Source of the DNA: Gillisia sp. CAL575
Lineage (GTDB): Bacteria > Bacteroidota > Bacteroidia > Flavobacteriales > Flavobacteriaceae
DNA: 64,000 nt
NCBI RefSeq assembly: GCF_000403785.1
Contig: NZ_APHJ01000028.1
Coordinates: 1 to 64,000, forward strand
Direction of reading: 5' to 3'
The translations under genes and the position numbers were made by a program. Positions 1-8,580 of this stretch are shown piece after piece. The notes beneath the pieces were generated by a model that worked only from the letters and a program-made list of their open reading frames with translations, searched no databases and had not been told where the DNA came from. Within the stretch, counting starts at the first letter, position 1. Every line of letters starts with the position of its first letter.

Positions 1-1
1 G

Positions 2-511
2 GATATAATGGCAGGGCAGCCGCAAATGCAAAATATCGATCAGGTTTCTAATGGTGAAATTCAGCAACTAATAATAGATATCACCAACTTACCTATTCTC
101 ACCTTGATAATCTCATTTCTAGTATATTTTATAGGTGGTTACTTTCTTTATAGTGCAATTTATGCCGCTATTGGTGCAGCAGTAGATTCTGAAACGGATA
201 CACAACAATTTATGTTTCCTATTATTTTACCATTAATGTTGGGTATTTATGTAGGCTTTTTCTCTGTAATAGAAAATCCTCATGGTACGGTTTCCACTAT
301 ATTTTCTATGATTCCGTTAACCTCACCAATTGTTATGCTTATGCGAATTCCCTTTGGAGTGCCGTGGTATGAAATAGCGATTTCTTTAGTTATCTTAATT
401 GTATCCAATGCAGGAGTGGTATGGTTGGCTGCTAAGATCTATAGAGTAGGAATTTTAATGTATGGTAAAAAACCTACTTATAAAGAATTGTACAAATGGA
501 TTAAATATTAA
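2..511 (+). CDS. ABC-2 type transporter permease, C-terminal part (5' end outside window)
   Basis: This is the C-terminal ~170 residues of a multi-spanning permease; the frame is open to the left edge, so the gene begins outside the window. Three hydrophobic segments are visible (near LTLIISFLVYFIGG, FPIILPLMLGIYVGF and ISLVILIVSNAGVVWLA), ending in a short basic cytoplasmic tail. The pattern SAIYAAIGAAVDSETDTQQ, followed by a membrane segment and a PLTSPIVMLMR stretch, is typical of NatB-like ABC-2 permeases that work with a separate ATPase (expected just upstream). The stop is 3 bases from the next start, so it is probably co-transcribed with the MscS gene. The substrate cannot be inferred. 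Confidence 0.8.
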   Translation, partial: DIMAGQPQMQNIDQVSNGEIQQLIIDITNLPILTLIISFLVYFIGGYFLYSAIYAAIGAAVDSETDTQQFMFPIILPLMLGIYVGFFSVIENPHGTVSTIFSMIPLTSPIVMLMRIPFGVPWYEIAISLVILIVSNAGVVWLAAKIYRVGILMYGKKPTYKELYKWIKY

Positions 512-514
512 TGG

Positions 515-1447
515 ATGCAAGGGAATGTAGACAAAGTTAAAGAAGTGATAGAACAGGATATTTGGGGATTGATCCAGGATTTCTTGAATATTAGACTATA
601 TCCTTTAACAGGCGAAGATACAACTGGAATGCATCTAACTGTTGGAGTTGTTCTATTAGTAATTTTTGCTTTTGTTGTCACTACCATTGCGCTAAGGCTA
701 ATTCGGGTTTTCTTAACTAGGAAACTTGAAGAGAATGACAAGCTTAAATTTATTAGTGTATTTAAATTTATAAAATACTTAGTATACCTAATTGTTATTA
801 TTGTGACCTTAAGTTCCGCAGGGATCAATATAACAGTGCTGTTAACTGCTTCTGCAGCTTTATTTGTTGGTCTTGGTTTAGCTTTGCAAGAACTGTTTCA
901 AGATATTATTGGAGGCCTGTTTATTATCGTAGATAAATCGCTTTTAGTTGGAGATATTATAGAGATGGATGGAAGAGTAGGAAGAGTGATAAACATTAAA
1001 TTACGTACTACCCGGGTACTCACCAGAGATGATAAAGTGATGATCATTCCTAACCATAAATTTATAAGTGAGATTCTTTTTAATTATACCCAAAACCACA
1101 AATCTACAAGAGAATTTGTAAAGGTTGGTGTGGCTTATGGAAGCGATACAGAGAGAGTAGAAGCTATTTTACTAGAATGTGCTAGAGAGCAAACGGGAAT
1201 TGTTAAAAAGCCAGAACCTTTTGTTCTTTTTGAAGATTTTGGAGATTCGGCATTGGTTTTTTCCCTACATTTCTTCGTTACAGATAGTTTTGTAGATCCT
1301 AAAATTAAGAGTCAGTTGAGGTTTAAAATAGATCATAAATTTAGATTGAATGGTATTTCTATTCCTTTCCCTCAGAGAGACGTACACATGTTTTATCCAA
1401 AAAATTCAAGCGCTCCAATAACTCCCCCAAATGAAGAAAATACTTAA
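515..1447 (+). CDS. MscS-family mechanosensitive ion channel
   Basis: A 310-residue small-conductance mechanosensitive channel that opens under membrane tension to release solutes on osmotic downshock. Two hydrophobic helices (about residues 41-63 and 86-105) precede the family's pore helix, rich in Ala and Gly (ALFVGLGLALQELFQDIIGG). A beta domain follows (VGDIIEMDGRVGRVINI, then VMIIPNHKF), as in MscS. An ATG at 511 overlaps the preceding stop but is out of frame, so 515 is the start. The 3' end overlaps the next gene by 17 bases, which suggests translational coupling. Family assignment is firm; gating properties are not inferable. Confidence 0.93.
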   Translation: MQGNVDKVKEVIEQDIWGLIQDFLNIRLYPLTGEDTTGMHLTVGVVLLVIFAFVVTTIALRLIRVFLTRKLEENDKLKFISVFKFIKYLVYLIVIIVTLSSAGINITVLLTASAALFVGLGLALQELFQDIIGGLFIIVDKSLLVGDIIEMDGRVGRVINIKLRTTRVLTRDDKVMIIPNHKFISEILFNYTQNHKSTREFVKVGVAYGSDTERVEAILLECAREQTGIVKKPEPFVLFEDFGDSALVFSLHFFVTDSFVDPKIKSQLRFKIDHKFRLNGISIPFPQRDVHMFYPKNSSAPITPPNEENT

Positions 1448-2336
1448 CGCAGTTTTATTTTTGTGTTTTATTGGAAATTCTGCTTTAATGAATGCTCAGG
1501 CGGCCGATTTAGCTAGGGTAGAATACACGTATTTTCCACAGTCTAATTCAGATAATTCATTAAGTCGTTTTAAGTCTTTCCTTAAATTCCCTATTAAACT
1601 GAATGATAGCGGGGCTTATCTTATACCTGGAATTCAATATGAAAATGTAAATTTTCAATATAAAGATGTAGCTCCCTTTCCTGTAGATAAGCTTGAACAT
1701 TTACAATCTTATGCTTTTAGTTTAGGCTACACTTTTAAAATGACTGAAGAATGGCGGTTTGGAGTTGAAGTCGAGGCTAATGCAACTTCTAATTTTGAAA
1801 CAGAAGAATTACAAGGTGAGGATGTTGAATATACAGGATCTATATATTTTATTAAATCTAAAAAGGACGAGCAATTAATTCATCCTTGGAGATTAATTCT
1901 AGGTTTACGATATTCGACATCTACAAGTGTAAATTTTCCGTTGCCAATCGTTAATTATTATAAAAAATTTCATCCGGATTGGACCTATACTTTGGGAGTA
2001 CCAAAAACTAATATAAGATATTATCTAGGTGAGAATAGTTCTTTCCAAGCATTTGTAACTGTGGATGGATTTTATGCAAATATTCAGGAGAGAATTAATA
2101 TTAATGTAAAAACATCCTTAGACAATAAACTAGCTCAGAATATATCAATGACCACAGTTTTATCTGGGATTGGTTATGAATTGCAGTTCTCGAAGTATTT
2201 TTCTTTTTATATTTACACTGGTCATAGCCTTATTAATAATATTCGGTTGAGAGATGAAAATCAGGATAGGGTTTATACCATAAACGATAAAAATTCTTTA
2301 TATGGCCGTACAGGTCTTAAATTAAGTATATTATAA
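1431..2336 (+). CDS. DUF6268-type outer-membrane beta-barrel protein
   Basis: A 301-residue protein with a clear signal peptide (MKKILNAVLFLCFIGNSALMNAQA), so it is exported. The mature part alternates polar and aromatic residues in short strands (GAYLIPGIQYENVNF, SFSLGYTF-like segments) and ends with a hydrophobic strand, GRTGLKLSIL, as expected for an outer-membrane barrel. The layout fits the Bacteroidetes DUF6268 family, whose function is unknown. It overlaps the MscS gene at its start and shares its last base with the next ATG, so it sits inside the same operon, possibly as an envelope-stress or osmotic component (inference). Confidence 0.75.
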   Translation: MKKILNAVLFLCFIGNSALMNAQAADLARVEYTYFPQSNSDNSLSRFKSFLKFPIKLNDSGAYLIPGIQYENVNFQYKDVAPFPVDKLEHLQSYAFSLGYTFKMTEEWRFGVEVEANATSNFETEELQGEDVEYTGSIYFIKSKKDEQLIHPWRLILGLRYSTSTSVNFPLPIVNYYKKFHPDWTYTLGVPKTNIRYYLGENSSFQAFVTVDGFYANIQERININVKTSLDNKLAQNISMTTVLSGIGYELQFSKYFSFYIYTGHSLINNIRLRDENQDRVYTINDKNSLYGRTGLKLSIL

Positions 2337-3502
2337 TGGCAAAGATTTTAGTAATAGAAGATGAAGCATCAATCCGTAGGGTTTTGGTTAAAATTCTTTC
2401 TGAAGAAAACAAAACGTATCAGTTAGAGGAAGCTGAGGATGGATTGATAGGGATAGAGAAGATAAAAGATGAGGAATATGATCTTGTTTTGTGTGATATT
2501 AAGATGCCAAAAATGGATGGGATCGAGGTTCTTGAAGCCATAAAGAAGATAAAACCAGAAGTTCCAGTGGTTATGATTTCTGGCCACGGAGATCTAGATA
2601 CAGCCGTAAACACCATGAAAATGGGTGCTTTCGACTATATTTCTAAACCACCAGATCTTAATAGATTATTAAATACTGTTCGCAATGCTTTAGACAGAAA
2701 AGAATTGGTAGTAGAAAATACGCTACTCAAGAAGAAAGTAGGTAAGAAATATCAAATGATTGGGGAATCTTCCGCGATCACTTCTATTAAAGAAATTATA
2801 GAAAAGGTTGCACAAACCGATGCCAGAGTGCTTATTACTGGACCAAACGGTACTGGTAAAGAACTTGTAGCGCATTGGATTCATGAGAAAAGTGAACGTT
2901 CAAGTGGTCCTATGATCGAAGTGAATTGTGCTGCAATCCCTTCAGAACTAATAGAAAGTGAACTTTTTGGGCATGTAAAAGGAGCATTTACTTCAGCAAA
3001 TAAAGATAGAGCAGGGAAATTTGAAGCTGCAAATGGGGGAACTATTTTTCTAGATGAAGTTGGAGATATGAGCCTTTCTGCGCAGGCCAAAGTATTACGT
3101 GCTTTGCAAGAAAATAAGATCTCACGCGTTGGGAGCGATAAGGATATTAAAGTAGATGTAAGAATAGTAGCTGCTACTAATAAGGACCTTAAGAAGGAAA
3201 TAGAAGACAAAAAATTTAGAGAAGATCTTTATCATAGATTAGCGGTAATCCTTATAAAGGTTCCACCTTTAAATGAACGTCGAGATGATATTCCATTATT
3301 AGTTAATTTCTTTTCAGATAAGATTGCAGAAGAACATGGGAGTAATGTAAAGTTGTTCACAGAAAAAGCAGTGAAACAGTTACAGGATTATGATTGGACA
3401 GGGAATATTCGTGAACTACGTAATGTTGTAGAACGTCTTATTATTCTAGGAGGATCAGAAGTTACTGAAGAAGACGTTAAGCTTTTTGCAAGTAAATCGT
3501 AA
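2336..3502 (+). CDS. Sigma-54-type response regulator lacking a DNA-binding domain
   Basis: An NtrC-family regulator of 388 residues. The N-terminal receiver has the phospho-acceptor Asp54 (VLCDIKMPKMDG) and the conserved Lys104 (YISKPP). The AAA+ domain has Walker A GPNGTGKE (169-176), Walker B GGTIFLDEVGD (~234-244) and the arginine region REDLYHRL. The loop that normally reads GAFTGA reads GAFTSA (216-221). The protein stops about 12 residues after the C-terminal AAA+ helices (NIRELRNVVERL), so the usual Fis-type helix-turn-helix is absent. It may activate sigma-54 from solution, or act only by protein contacts. No histidine kinase is adjacent. It is the last gene of a four-gene operon. 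Confidence 0.92.
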   Translation: MAKILVIEDEASIRRVLVKILSEENKTYQLEEAEDGLIGIEKIKDEEYDLVLCDIKMPKMDGIEVLEAIKKIKPEVPVVMISGHGDLDTAVNTMKMGAFDYISKPPDLNRLLNTVRNALDRKELVVENTLLKKKVGKKYQMIGESSAITSIKEIIEKVAQTDARVLITGPNGTGKELVAHWIHEKSERSSGPMIEVNCAAIPSELIESELFGHVKGAFTSANKDRAGKFEAANGGTIFLDEVGDMSLSAQAKVLRALQENKISRVGSDKDIKVDVRIVAATNKDLKKEIEDKKFREDLYHRLAVILIKVPPLNERRDDIPLLVNFFSDKIAEEHGSNVKLFTEKAVKQLQDYDWTGNIRELRNVVERLIILGGSEVTEEDVKLFASKS

Positions 3503-3629
3503 AGAACTTAATAAACTTAATAATAACAAATCCGAGGATCCCAACAACTTTAAGAAAAACAATTTTTCGCATAATTAAGTATCCCAAGAGTTATTACTTT
3601 GGGAAATTAAACCTTAAAAAAAAGCGTAA

Positions 3630-4217
3630 TTATTTCTTAGATGATTTTGGCAAGTATCTTAAGAAATACATGGTGTCTCCACTTGGATGTTGCCATGTAT
3701 TAAAAAGTTCGAATCCGAATCTTTGATATACCAATGCATTTTGGCGCATTCTTGTTTCAGCATATAAAGGGATGTTGTAAAGATTTGCCTGACGATAAAA
3801 TTCATCTTTCATCTCTTTTCCCACTTGCTTGTCTGCCCCGCGAGAATCTTCTAAAATTCCCCAGAACCAGCAGTATAAATATTCACCCTCTTGCGGGCGT
3901 TGGCTCTTGATATGTTTTTGTGTCTTTAGAATCTTTAAAGCCTTCTTGATCCCCGTAACATGCCAAACAAGACCTAATTGCTCAGGTAATTCCTTCCAAA
4001 AGTTTTCATCCTTTTTGCTTGTTTTAAAAAGTATGGCAAAACCTTTTTGGTTTTCAGAAATAATAAGAGCATCTTTTTCTAGAGCCTTATCCACCATATG
4101 AGTTGCTAAATAACGGAATCGTTGATCCCTTTTAGAATCATTCTTTACCACCTCCATAGAACTAGGGATTTCCTTAAGTAAAGTGGCAACATTCTGTATT
4201 ATTTCTTCTCTCTCCAA
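3630..4217 (-). CDS. GNAT-like acetyltransferase / conserved hypothetical protein
   Basis: Soluble protein of about 195 residues. The C-terminal part (YAETRMRQNALVYQRFGFEL, then WQHPSGDTMYFLRYLP) has the layout of a GNAT fold: Asn before a helix, a Y-x-x-F-G-F turn, then a last strand. The acetyl-CoA loop is less obvious (ADKQVGKEM), so this is a weak family call and the substrate is unknown. The frame can be extended to a TTG at 4283, only 11 bases from the divergent PPK2 start. I prefer the TTG at 4217 because a TATCTTCG -7-like box (4235-4242) lies just upstream on this strand. An ATG at 4157 is another possible start. Confidence 0.65.
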   Translation of the reverse strand: MEREEIIQNVATLLKEIPSSMEVVKNDSKRDQRFRYLATHMVDKALEKDALIISENQKGFAILFKTSKKDENFWKELPEQLGLVWHVTGIKKALKILKTQKHIKSQRPQEGEYLYCWFWGILEDSRGADKQVGKEMKDEFYRQANLYNIPLYAETRMRQNALVYQRFGFELFNTWQHPSGDTMYFLRYLPKSSKK

Positions 4218-4234
4218 GCTGTCGAATTTAATGG

Positions 4235-4242
4235 CGAAGATA
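4235..4242 (-). promoter_or_regulatory. Putative -7 box (TATCTTCG) for the GNAT-like gene
   Basis: On the minus strand the site reads TATCTTCG, seven of eight bases of the Bacteroidetes -7 consensus TAnnTTTG. It would place the start of transcription about 10 bases before the TTG at 4217, giving a very short leader. No clear -33 TTTG was identified. Confidence 0.35.
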
Positions 4243-4294
4243 AAAAAAATATGTTTCTTAAAGATTGTATATTTAGCATTCAACGATTTAGAAT

Positions 4295-5179
4295 ATGGAT
4301 AAATTAGATCTTAAACATTTTCGAATAGATTCTGAAATTGAATTAAAGAACAAAGCGACTTCCTATCCTTTGGAAATCAGCGAAAAAAAAGTTAAAAATC
4401 TTCTTGAAGAAACCAGAGAAAAACTGGGTAAATGGCAAGATAAATTATATGCGCATGGTAAATATGCGGTGCTTATTTGTATTCAAGGAATGGATACTGC
4501 GGGTAAGGACAGTATGATAAGAGAAGTGTTTAAAGATTTTAATTCCAGAGGAGTAGTTGTTCATAGTTTTAAAGTGCCTACACCCTTAGAACTAAAACAC
4601 GATTTTTTATGGAGACATTATATTGCACTACCGGCTCGCGGAAAGTTTGGAGTTTTTAATAGAACTCACTACGAAAATGTACTGGTAACCAGAGTGCACC
4701 CGGAGTATATTTTAGGAGAGAATTTACCTGGGGTTAATAGTCTGGAAGATGTAAATGAAGAATTTTGGGAAGAGAGGTTAAATTCAATCAGAGATTTTGA
4801 AAAACATATTGCTGATAATGGTACCTTAATATTTAAATTTTTTCTTCATATTTCTAAAGAGGAGCAAAGGCAACGCTTGTTGCGGAGATTAAATAAATCT
4901 GAAAAGAATTGGAAATTTTCACCAGGAGATCTTAAAGAACGCAAACTATGGGATGACTATCAACATGCTTATGAAGGGGCTATTAATTCTACTTCCAAAC
5001 CTCACGCTCCTTGGTATTTAATCCCTTCAGATGATAAGGACACGGCACGTTATTTGGTTGCCAAAATATTGTATGATGTGCTTACAGAATACAAAGATGT
5101 TCAGGAGCCAGAGTTATCTCCAGAGATTAAAAATAATCTCGAAGAATATAAGGAGATCCTAAAAAAAGAAACCTTATAA
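4295..5179 (+). CDS. ppk2: Polyphosphate kinase 2 family protein
   Basis: A cytoplasmic enzyme of 294 residues that transfers phosphate between inorganic polyphosphate and nucleotides. A P-loop GMDTAGKDS (65-73), the second loop FNRTHYE (121-127) and the helical lid region with RLLRRLNKSEKNWKFSPGD are all present, and the length is that of single-domain PPK2 proteins. The family phosphorylates nucleoside mono- or diphosphates, depending on class; residues alone do not decide which here. It is divergent from the GNAT-like gene. A weak -7-like TATATTTA lies at 4268-4275. A separate signal-peptide gene starts 33 bases downstream. Confidence 0.92.
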   Translation: MDKLDLKHFRIDSEIELKNKATSYPLEISEKKVKNLLEETREKLGKWQDKLYAHGKYAVLICIQGMDTAGKDSMIREVFKDFNSRGVVVHSFKVPTPLELKHDFLWRHYIALPARGKFGVFNRTHYENVLVTRVHPEYILGENLPGVNSLEDVNEEFWEERLNSIRDFEKHIADNGTLIFKFFLHISKEEQRQRLLRRLNKSEKNWKFSPGDLKERKLWDDYQHAYEGAINSTSKPHAPWYLIPSDDKDTARYLVAKILYDVLTEYKDVQEPELSPEIKNNLEEYKEILKKETL

Positions 5180-5212
5180 TTACCTTTTTAAATTATTAAA
5201 AATAAGTTTCCA

Positions 5213-6628
5213 ATGAGAAAAATTTTTATAGTAGGACTTTCTATTTTGTGTAGTCAGCTATCATTTTCACAACTTAATAATAAACAGGAAGATTCTTTAA
5301 ATCTTCGAAAGTTATACGACATGTCATTGCTTAATGGCAAATCCTACAAATGGCTAGAGCATTTATCCAACGATATTGGGGGAAGACTTTCTGGATCTTT
5401 AGACGCCCAATTGGCGGTAGAATACACTAAGAAGGAATTAGAGACTTTAGGTTTAGATAAGGTTTGGTTGCAACCTGTAATGGTGCCAAAATGGGTGCGA
5501 GGAGCAAAGGAATTTGCTTATATAGAAACTGCGCCGGGTAGCACTAGGAATATTAATATTACTGCGTTGGGTGGTTCTGTGTCTACACCTGTAGGCGGTG
5601 CAAAATCTCAGATTATAGAGGTACAAGGAATAGAAGATCTTGCAAGATATGGCGAGGAACAAATTAAAGGGAAGATCGTTTTTTATAACAGGCCAATGCG
5701 TGCTGACCTTATAAATACCTTTGAAGCTTATGGCGGATGTGTAGATCAGCGATATTCTGGAGCGGCAGAAGCTGCAAAATATGGAGCGATTGGAGTATTG
5801 GTAAGATCAATGAATTTGCGATTGGATGATTTTCCTCACACCGGAACCATGAGTTATGGCGAATTAAGACCTTCTCAAAGAATTCCGGCAGCAGCTATAA
5901 GCACAAATGACGCAGAATATTTAAGTGGTCTTTTAAAAATTGAAAAGAATACAGAAGTATATTTTAAGCTGAATAGTGAACAACTACCAGATGTGCAAAG
6001 TTATAATGTGATTGGAGAGATCACTGGCAGCCAGTTTCCTAATGAGTATATAGTAGTAGGTGGACACTTGGATTCTTGGGATGTTGGAGATGGCTCTCAT
6101 GATGATGGAGCTGGAGTGGTGCAGTCTATGGAAGTATTAAGATTATTAAAAGAGTCTGGAATTAAACCAAAACGAAGTATTCGTGTGGTTTTATTTATGA
6201 ATGAAGAAAATGGCTTACGTGGTGGTAATAAATATGCAGAGGTAGCTAAAGAAAAGAATGAGAATCACATTTTTGCTTTAGAAAGTGATTCTGGAGGATT
6301 CACTCCCAGAGGATTTTCTTTTGAAGCAAAACAAGATCAATTTGATCAAATAGCTGCATGGGAATCCTTGTTTAAACCTTATTTAATTCACTACTTCGAG
6401 TTAGGTCACGGTGGAGCAGATATTGGTCCTTTAAAAAATGGTGAAATTGTACTTGCCGGATTAGTGCCAGATTCTCAACGTTATTTTGATCATCACCATT
6501 CAGAAAATGATACTTTCGATCAAATAAATAAAAGGGAGTTGGAGCTAGGTGCTGCAACTATGACCTCTTTAATTTACTTAGTAGATAAATACGGAATTTC
6601 AACTAATTCGGGAGTTTCAAAGCTGTAA
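5213..6628 (+). CDS. Secreted M28-family metallopeptidase (carboxypeptidase Q-like)
   Basis: A 471-residue exported zinc exopeptidase. The signal peptide is MRKIFIVGLSILCSQLSFSQ. A protease-associated (PA) domain spans about 125-250 and is inserted before the catalytic core. Expected dizinc ligands are visible: His285 in GGHLDSWD, Asp297/298 in SHDDGAG, the Glu pair in MNEENG (331-332), Asp359 in ESDSGG, and a late His in FDHHHSEND. Together with the length, this matches periplasmic M28 aminopeptidases/carboxypeptidase Q of Bacteroidetes, which release amino acids from peptides. It ends before a strong hairpin terminator, so it is probably the last gene of its unit. Confidence 0.92.
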   Translation: MRKIFIVGLSILCSQLSFSQLNNKQEDSLNLRKLYDMSLLNGKSYKWLEHLSNDIGGRLSGSLDAQLAVEYTKKELETLGLDKVWLQPVMVPKWVRGAKEFAYIETAPGSTRNINITALGGSVSTPVGGAKSQIIEVQGIEDLARYGEEQIKGKIVFYNRPMRADLINTFEAYGGCVDQRYSGAAEAAKYGAIGVLVRSMNLRLDDFPHTGTMSYGELRPSQRIPAAAISTNDAEYLSGLLKIEKNTEVYFKLNSEQLPDVQSYNVIGEITGSQFPNEYIVVGGHLDSWDVGDGSHDDGAGVVQSMEVLRLLKESGIKPKRSIRVVLFMNEENGLRGGNKYAEVAKEKNENHIFALESDSGGFTPRGFSFEAKQDQFDQIAAWESLFKPYLIHYFELGHGGADIGPLKNGEIVLAGLVPDSQRYFDHHHSENDTFDQINKRELELGAATMTSLIYLVDKYGISTNSGVSKL

Positions 6629-6647
6629 TTTAAATAGTCACTTAATA

Positions 6648-6718
6648 GAATTCCATTTTAATTTTCAATAGAAAGATCAGTAATGATTTTTAGAAAATTA
6701 AAATGGAATTCAATTTTT
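6648..6718 (+). terminator. Rho-independent terminator after the M28 peptidase gene
   Basis: A perfect 19-base inverted repeat: arm 6648-6666 (GAATTCCATTTTAATTTTC) and its exact complement at 6693-6711, separated by 26 bases and followed by a T run (6714-6718). It sits 20 bases after the peptidase stop and just before the promoter of the MATE gene. The AT-rich stem can work in either direction. Confidence 0.7.
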
Positions 6719-6743
6719 GCCCAAACAAATCTGGTTATCTTTG
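6715..6743 (+). promoter_or_regulatory. Promoter for the MATE pump gene (TTTTG / TATCTTTG)
   Basis: A perfect Bacteroidetes -7 box, TATCTTTG, lies at 6736-6743, with TTTTTG ending at 6719 as a -33 element; the spacing is 16 bases, slightly short. It lies 17 bases before the TTG start codon at 6761, which argues for a short leader and supports that start. The -33 box overlaps the T run of the upstream terminator. Confidence 0.5.
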
Positions 6744-6760
6744 CCACTTAATTTTAGAAA

Positions 6761-8110
6761 TTGCAGTTAACAGCCTACACCAAAGAGTTTAAGTATAATT
6801 TAAATATAGCCTTTCCTATCATGATGGGACAATTGGGGCATGTTTTAGTAGGTCTGGCAGATAATTTGATGATTGGTCAATTAGGGGCTGCACAACTAGC
6901 TGCAGTTTCACTGGGAAATAGTTTGGTTTTTATCGCTCTCTCTTTAGGGATTGGTTTCTCATTTGCAATAACCCCTTTGATTGCCGAGGCAGATGGAGCG
7001 GCCAATATAGAAAAGGGTAGAAGTTATTTTCACCATGGTGTGATGTTGTGTACTGTGAACGGGGTGGCACTCTTTTTACTTCTATTATTAGCTAAACCTA
7101 TTTTATATCATTTAGATCAGCCGCCAGAAGTGGTTGCATTAGCCATTCCATACTTGGAAATAGTTGCGTTTTCTATGATCCCTTTAATGATTTTTCAAGC
7201 TTACAAGCAGTTTGCAGATGGGCTGTCACAAACTAAATATGCCATGTATGCTACTTTAATAGCGAATGTGGTAAACGTAATCTTCAACTTTTTATTAATT
7301 TATGGATTCTGGATCTTTCCAAGATTAGAATTGGAAGGTGCTGCTATAGGTACCTTGATATCAAGATTTTTTATGCTGTGGTTTTTATGGCAAGTGTTAA
7401 GAAAGAAGAAGAAATTCAAACCTTATTTTATCTGGTCTAAGAATGAACTATTCAAGCTTGCAATATTCAAAAGAATATTTGCCTTAGGCTTTCCGACTGC
7501 TTTACAGATGTTCTTTGAGGTTGCGATCTTTACTGGAACAATCTTTTTGGCAGGAATGTTAGGTACAAACCCTCAGGCAGCAAATCAAATTGCACTTAAT
7601 CTGGCATCTATGACCTTTATGATTGCCGTTGGTTTAGGCGTTACTGCCACTATAAGGGTTGGAAATCAAAAAGGATTACATAATTATAAAGAGCTTCGGA
7701 GAATTGCATTTTCCACGTTCTTACTGGTTTTTTTAATTGAAGCTGTTTTTGCTATTCTCTTTATTTTAATGAAAGATTGGTTGCCAACTTTCTATATAGA
7801 TAATGTAGATGTGATAGTTCTAGCCGCTCAACTGTTAGTAGTTGCTGCTTTATTTCAATTAAGTGATGGCCTACAGGTAGTAATTCTTGGAGCACTTAGA
7901 GGATTGCAGGATGTGAAAATCCCGACAGTTATCTGTTTTATCGCGTACTGGGTGATAGGGTTTCCGGTTTCTATATATTACGGAAAAGCAGAGAATTTAG
8001 GGAGTATGGGAATATGGTTGGGCTTATTAGCAGGTCTATCTGCCTCGGCTATAATGTTGTATTTTAGATTCAATTATTTAAGTAAAAAATTAATTCTGAA
8101 GGCAGCTTAA
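6761..8110 (+). CDS. MATE-family multidrug/sodium efflux pump
   Basis: A 449-residue inner-membrane protein with about twelve hydrophobic segments in two halves, the MATE (NorM-like) layout. The first helix region reads NIAFPIMMGQLGHVLVGLADNLMIGQLG and the second half begins with ALGFPTALQMFFEVAIFTG, the internal repeat typical of the family. MATE pumps exchange cationic drugs for Na+ or H+. The start is TTG at 6761, chosen because it lies 17 bases after a perfect -7 box and includes the first amphipathic helix; no ATG precedes the first membrane segment. A 75-residue conserved gene follows closely. Confidence 0.93.
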   Translation: MQLTAYTKEFKYNLNIAFPIMMGQLGHVLVGLADNLMIGQLGAAQLAAVSLGNSLVFIALSLGIGFSFAITPLIAEADGAANIEKGRSYFHHGVMLCTVNGVALFLLLLLAKPILYHLDQPPEVVALAIPYLEIVAFSMIPLMIFQAYKQFADGLSQTKYAMYATLIANVVNVIFNFLLIYGFWIFPRLELEGAAIGTLISRFFMLWFLWQVLRKKKKFKPYFIWSKNELFKLAIFKRIFALGFPTALQMFFEVAIFTGTIFLAGMLGTNPQAANQIALNLASMTFMIAVGLGVTATIRVGNQKGLHNYKELRRIAFSTFLLVFLIEAVFAILFILMKDWLPTFYIDNVDVIVLAAQLLVVAALFQLSDGLQVVILGALRGLQDVKIPTVICFIAYWVIGFPVSIYYGKAENLGSMGIWLGLLAGLSASAIMLYFRFNYLSKKLILKAA

Positions 8111-8179
8111 TTTTATGCTGAAGAAAATTCAGCAAGGTTAATTATAGCTTTCTTCTGAAAATTATAAAAAGTAAAAAAT

Positions 8180-8407
8180 ATGGAATTTCCAAAATTTCTT
8201 TTAGGTGACAATACTGATTTTCCGGATGCTATTTTCGTGATCCATACGGAATACCCAAGATTTATAATCAACTTAGAAAATGACGACGTAGAGTGGTTAG
8301 AAGATTTTGATAAAAGTGATGAAAAGGAACTAGCTACAGAAGCGGAGATCTTGATCACACAAGCAAACGAATTTTATGATCGGGAAGTTTCCAGATATGA
8401 TGATTAA
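8180..8407 (+). CDS. Small acidic conserved hypothetical protein (75 aa)
   Basis: A 75-residue soluble protein, strongly acidic at the C-terminus (DDVEWLEDFDKSDEKELATE). I recognise it as a short conserved protein of flavobacteria without known function. A sharp ATG start lies 70 bases after the MATE stop; a small TGCTGAA/TTCAGCA hairpin (8116-8134) lies between them. The even charge pattern and lack of hydrophobic segments point to a cytoplasmic location. Confidence 0.75.
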   Translation: MEFPKFLLGDNTDFPDAIFVIHTEYPRFIINLENDDVEWLEDFDKSDEKELATEAEILITQANEFYDREVSRYDD

Positions 8408-8445
8408 TATTTGAGAATACTCCCTAATTATCATAATAATTCTCT

Positions 8446-8495
8446 CGTCACCCTAAATTTACCTGCCCGGACCGTTCGGGCGGGTTTCAGGGTCT
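8446..8495. repeat. Dispersed intergenic palindrome with GC-rich hairpin
   Basis: The unit opens with GTCACCCT and closes with TTTCAGGGTC, and carries an inner GC-rich hairpin (CCTGCCCG at 8462-8469 against CGGGCGGG at 8477-8484, one G-T pair). The GC content is far above the flanks. It belongs to the same family as the CCTGAA/TTCAGG palindromes at 10862, 17613 and 22275. Confidence 0.6.
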
Positions 8496-8580
8496 TTGCA
8501 GTGTCATGAGATTTAGAAACAAGTTCAGAAGGGCGTTACTTATCAGTTTATGATACTTTACGGCAACCAATTAATTTTTA

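Noticed and set aside
3503-3629. CCCAAG/CTTTGGG hairpin near 3581-3604 between convergent genes
   Set aside because: The stem is short and imperfect, with no T run on either side; support is too weak to list.
8116-8134. TGCTGAA/TTCAGCA hairpin as terminator of the MATE gene
   Set aside because: The 7-bp stem is not followed by a T run and the next gene is close on the same strand, so I do not call it a terminator.
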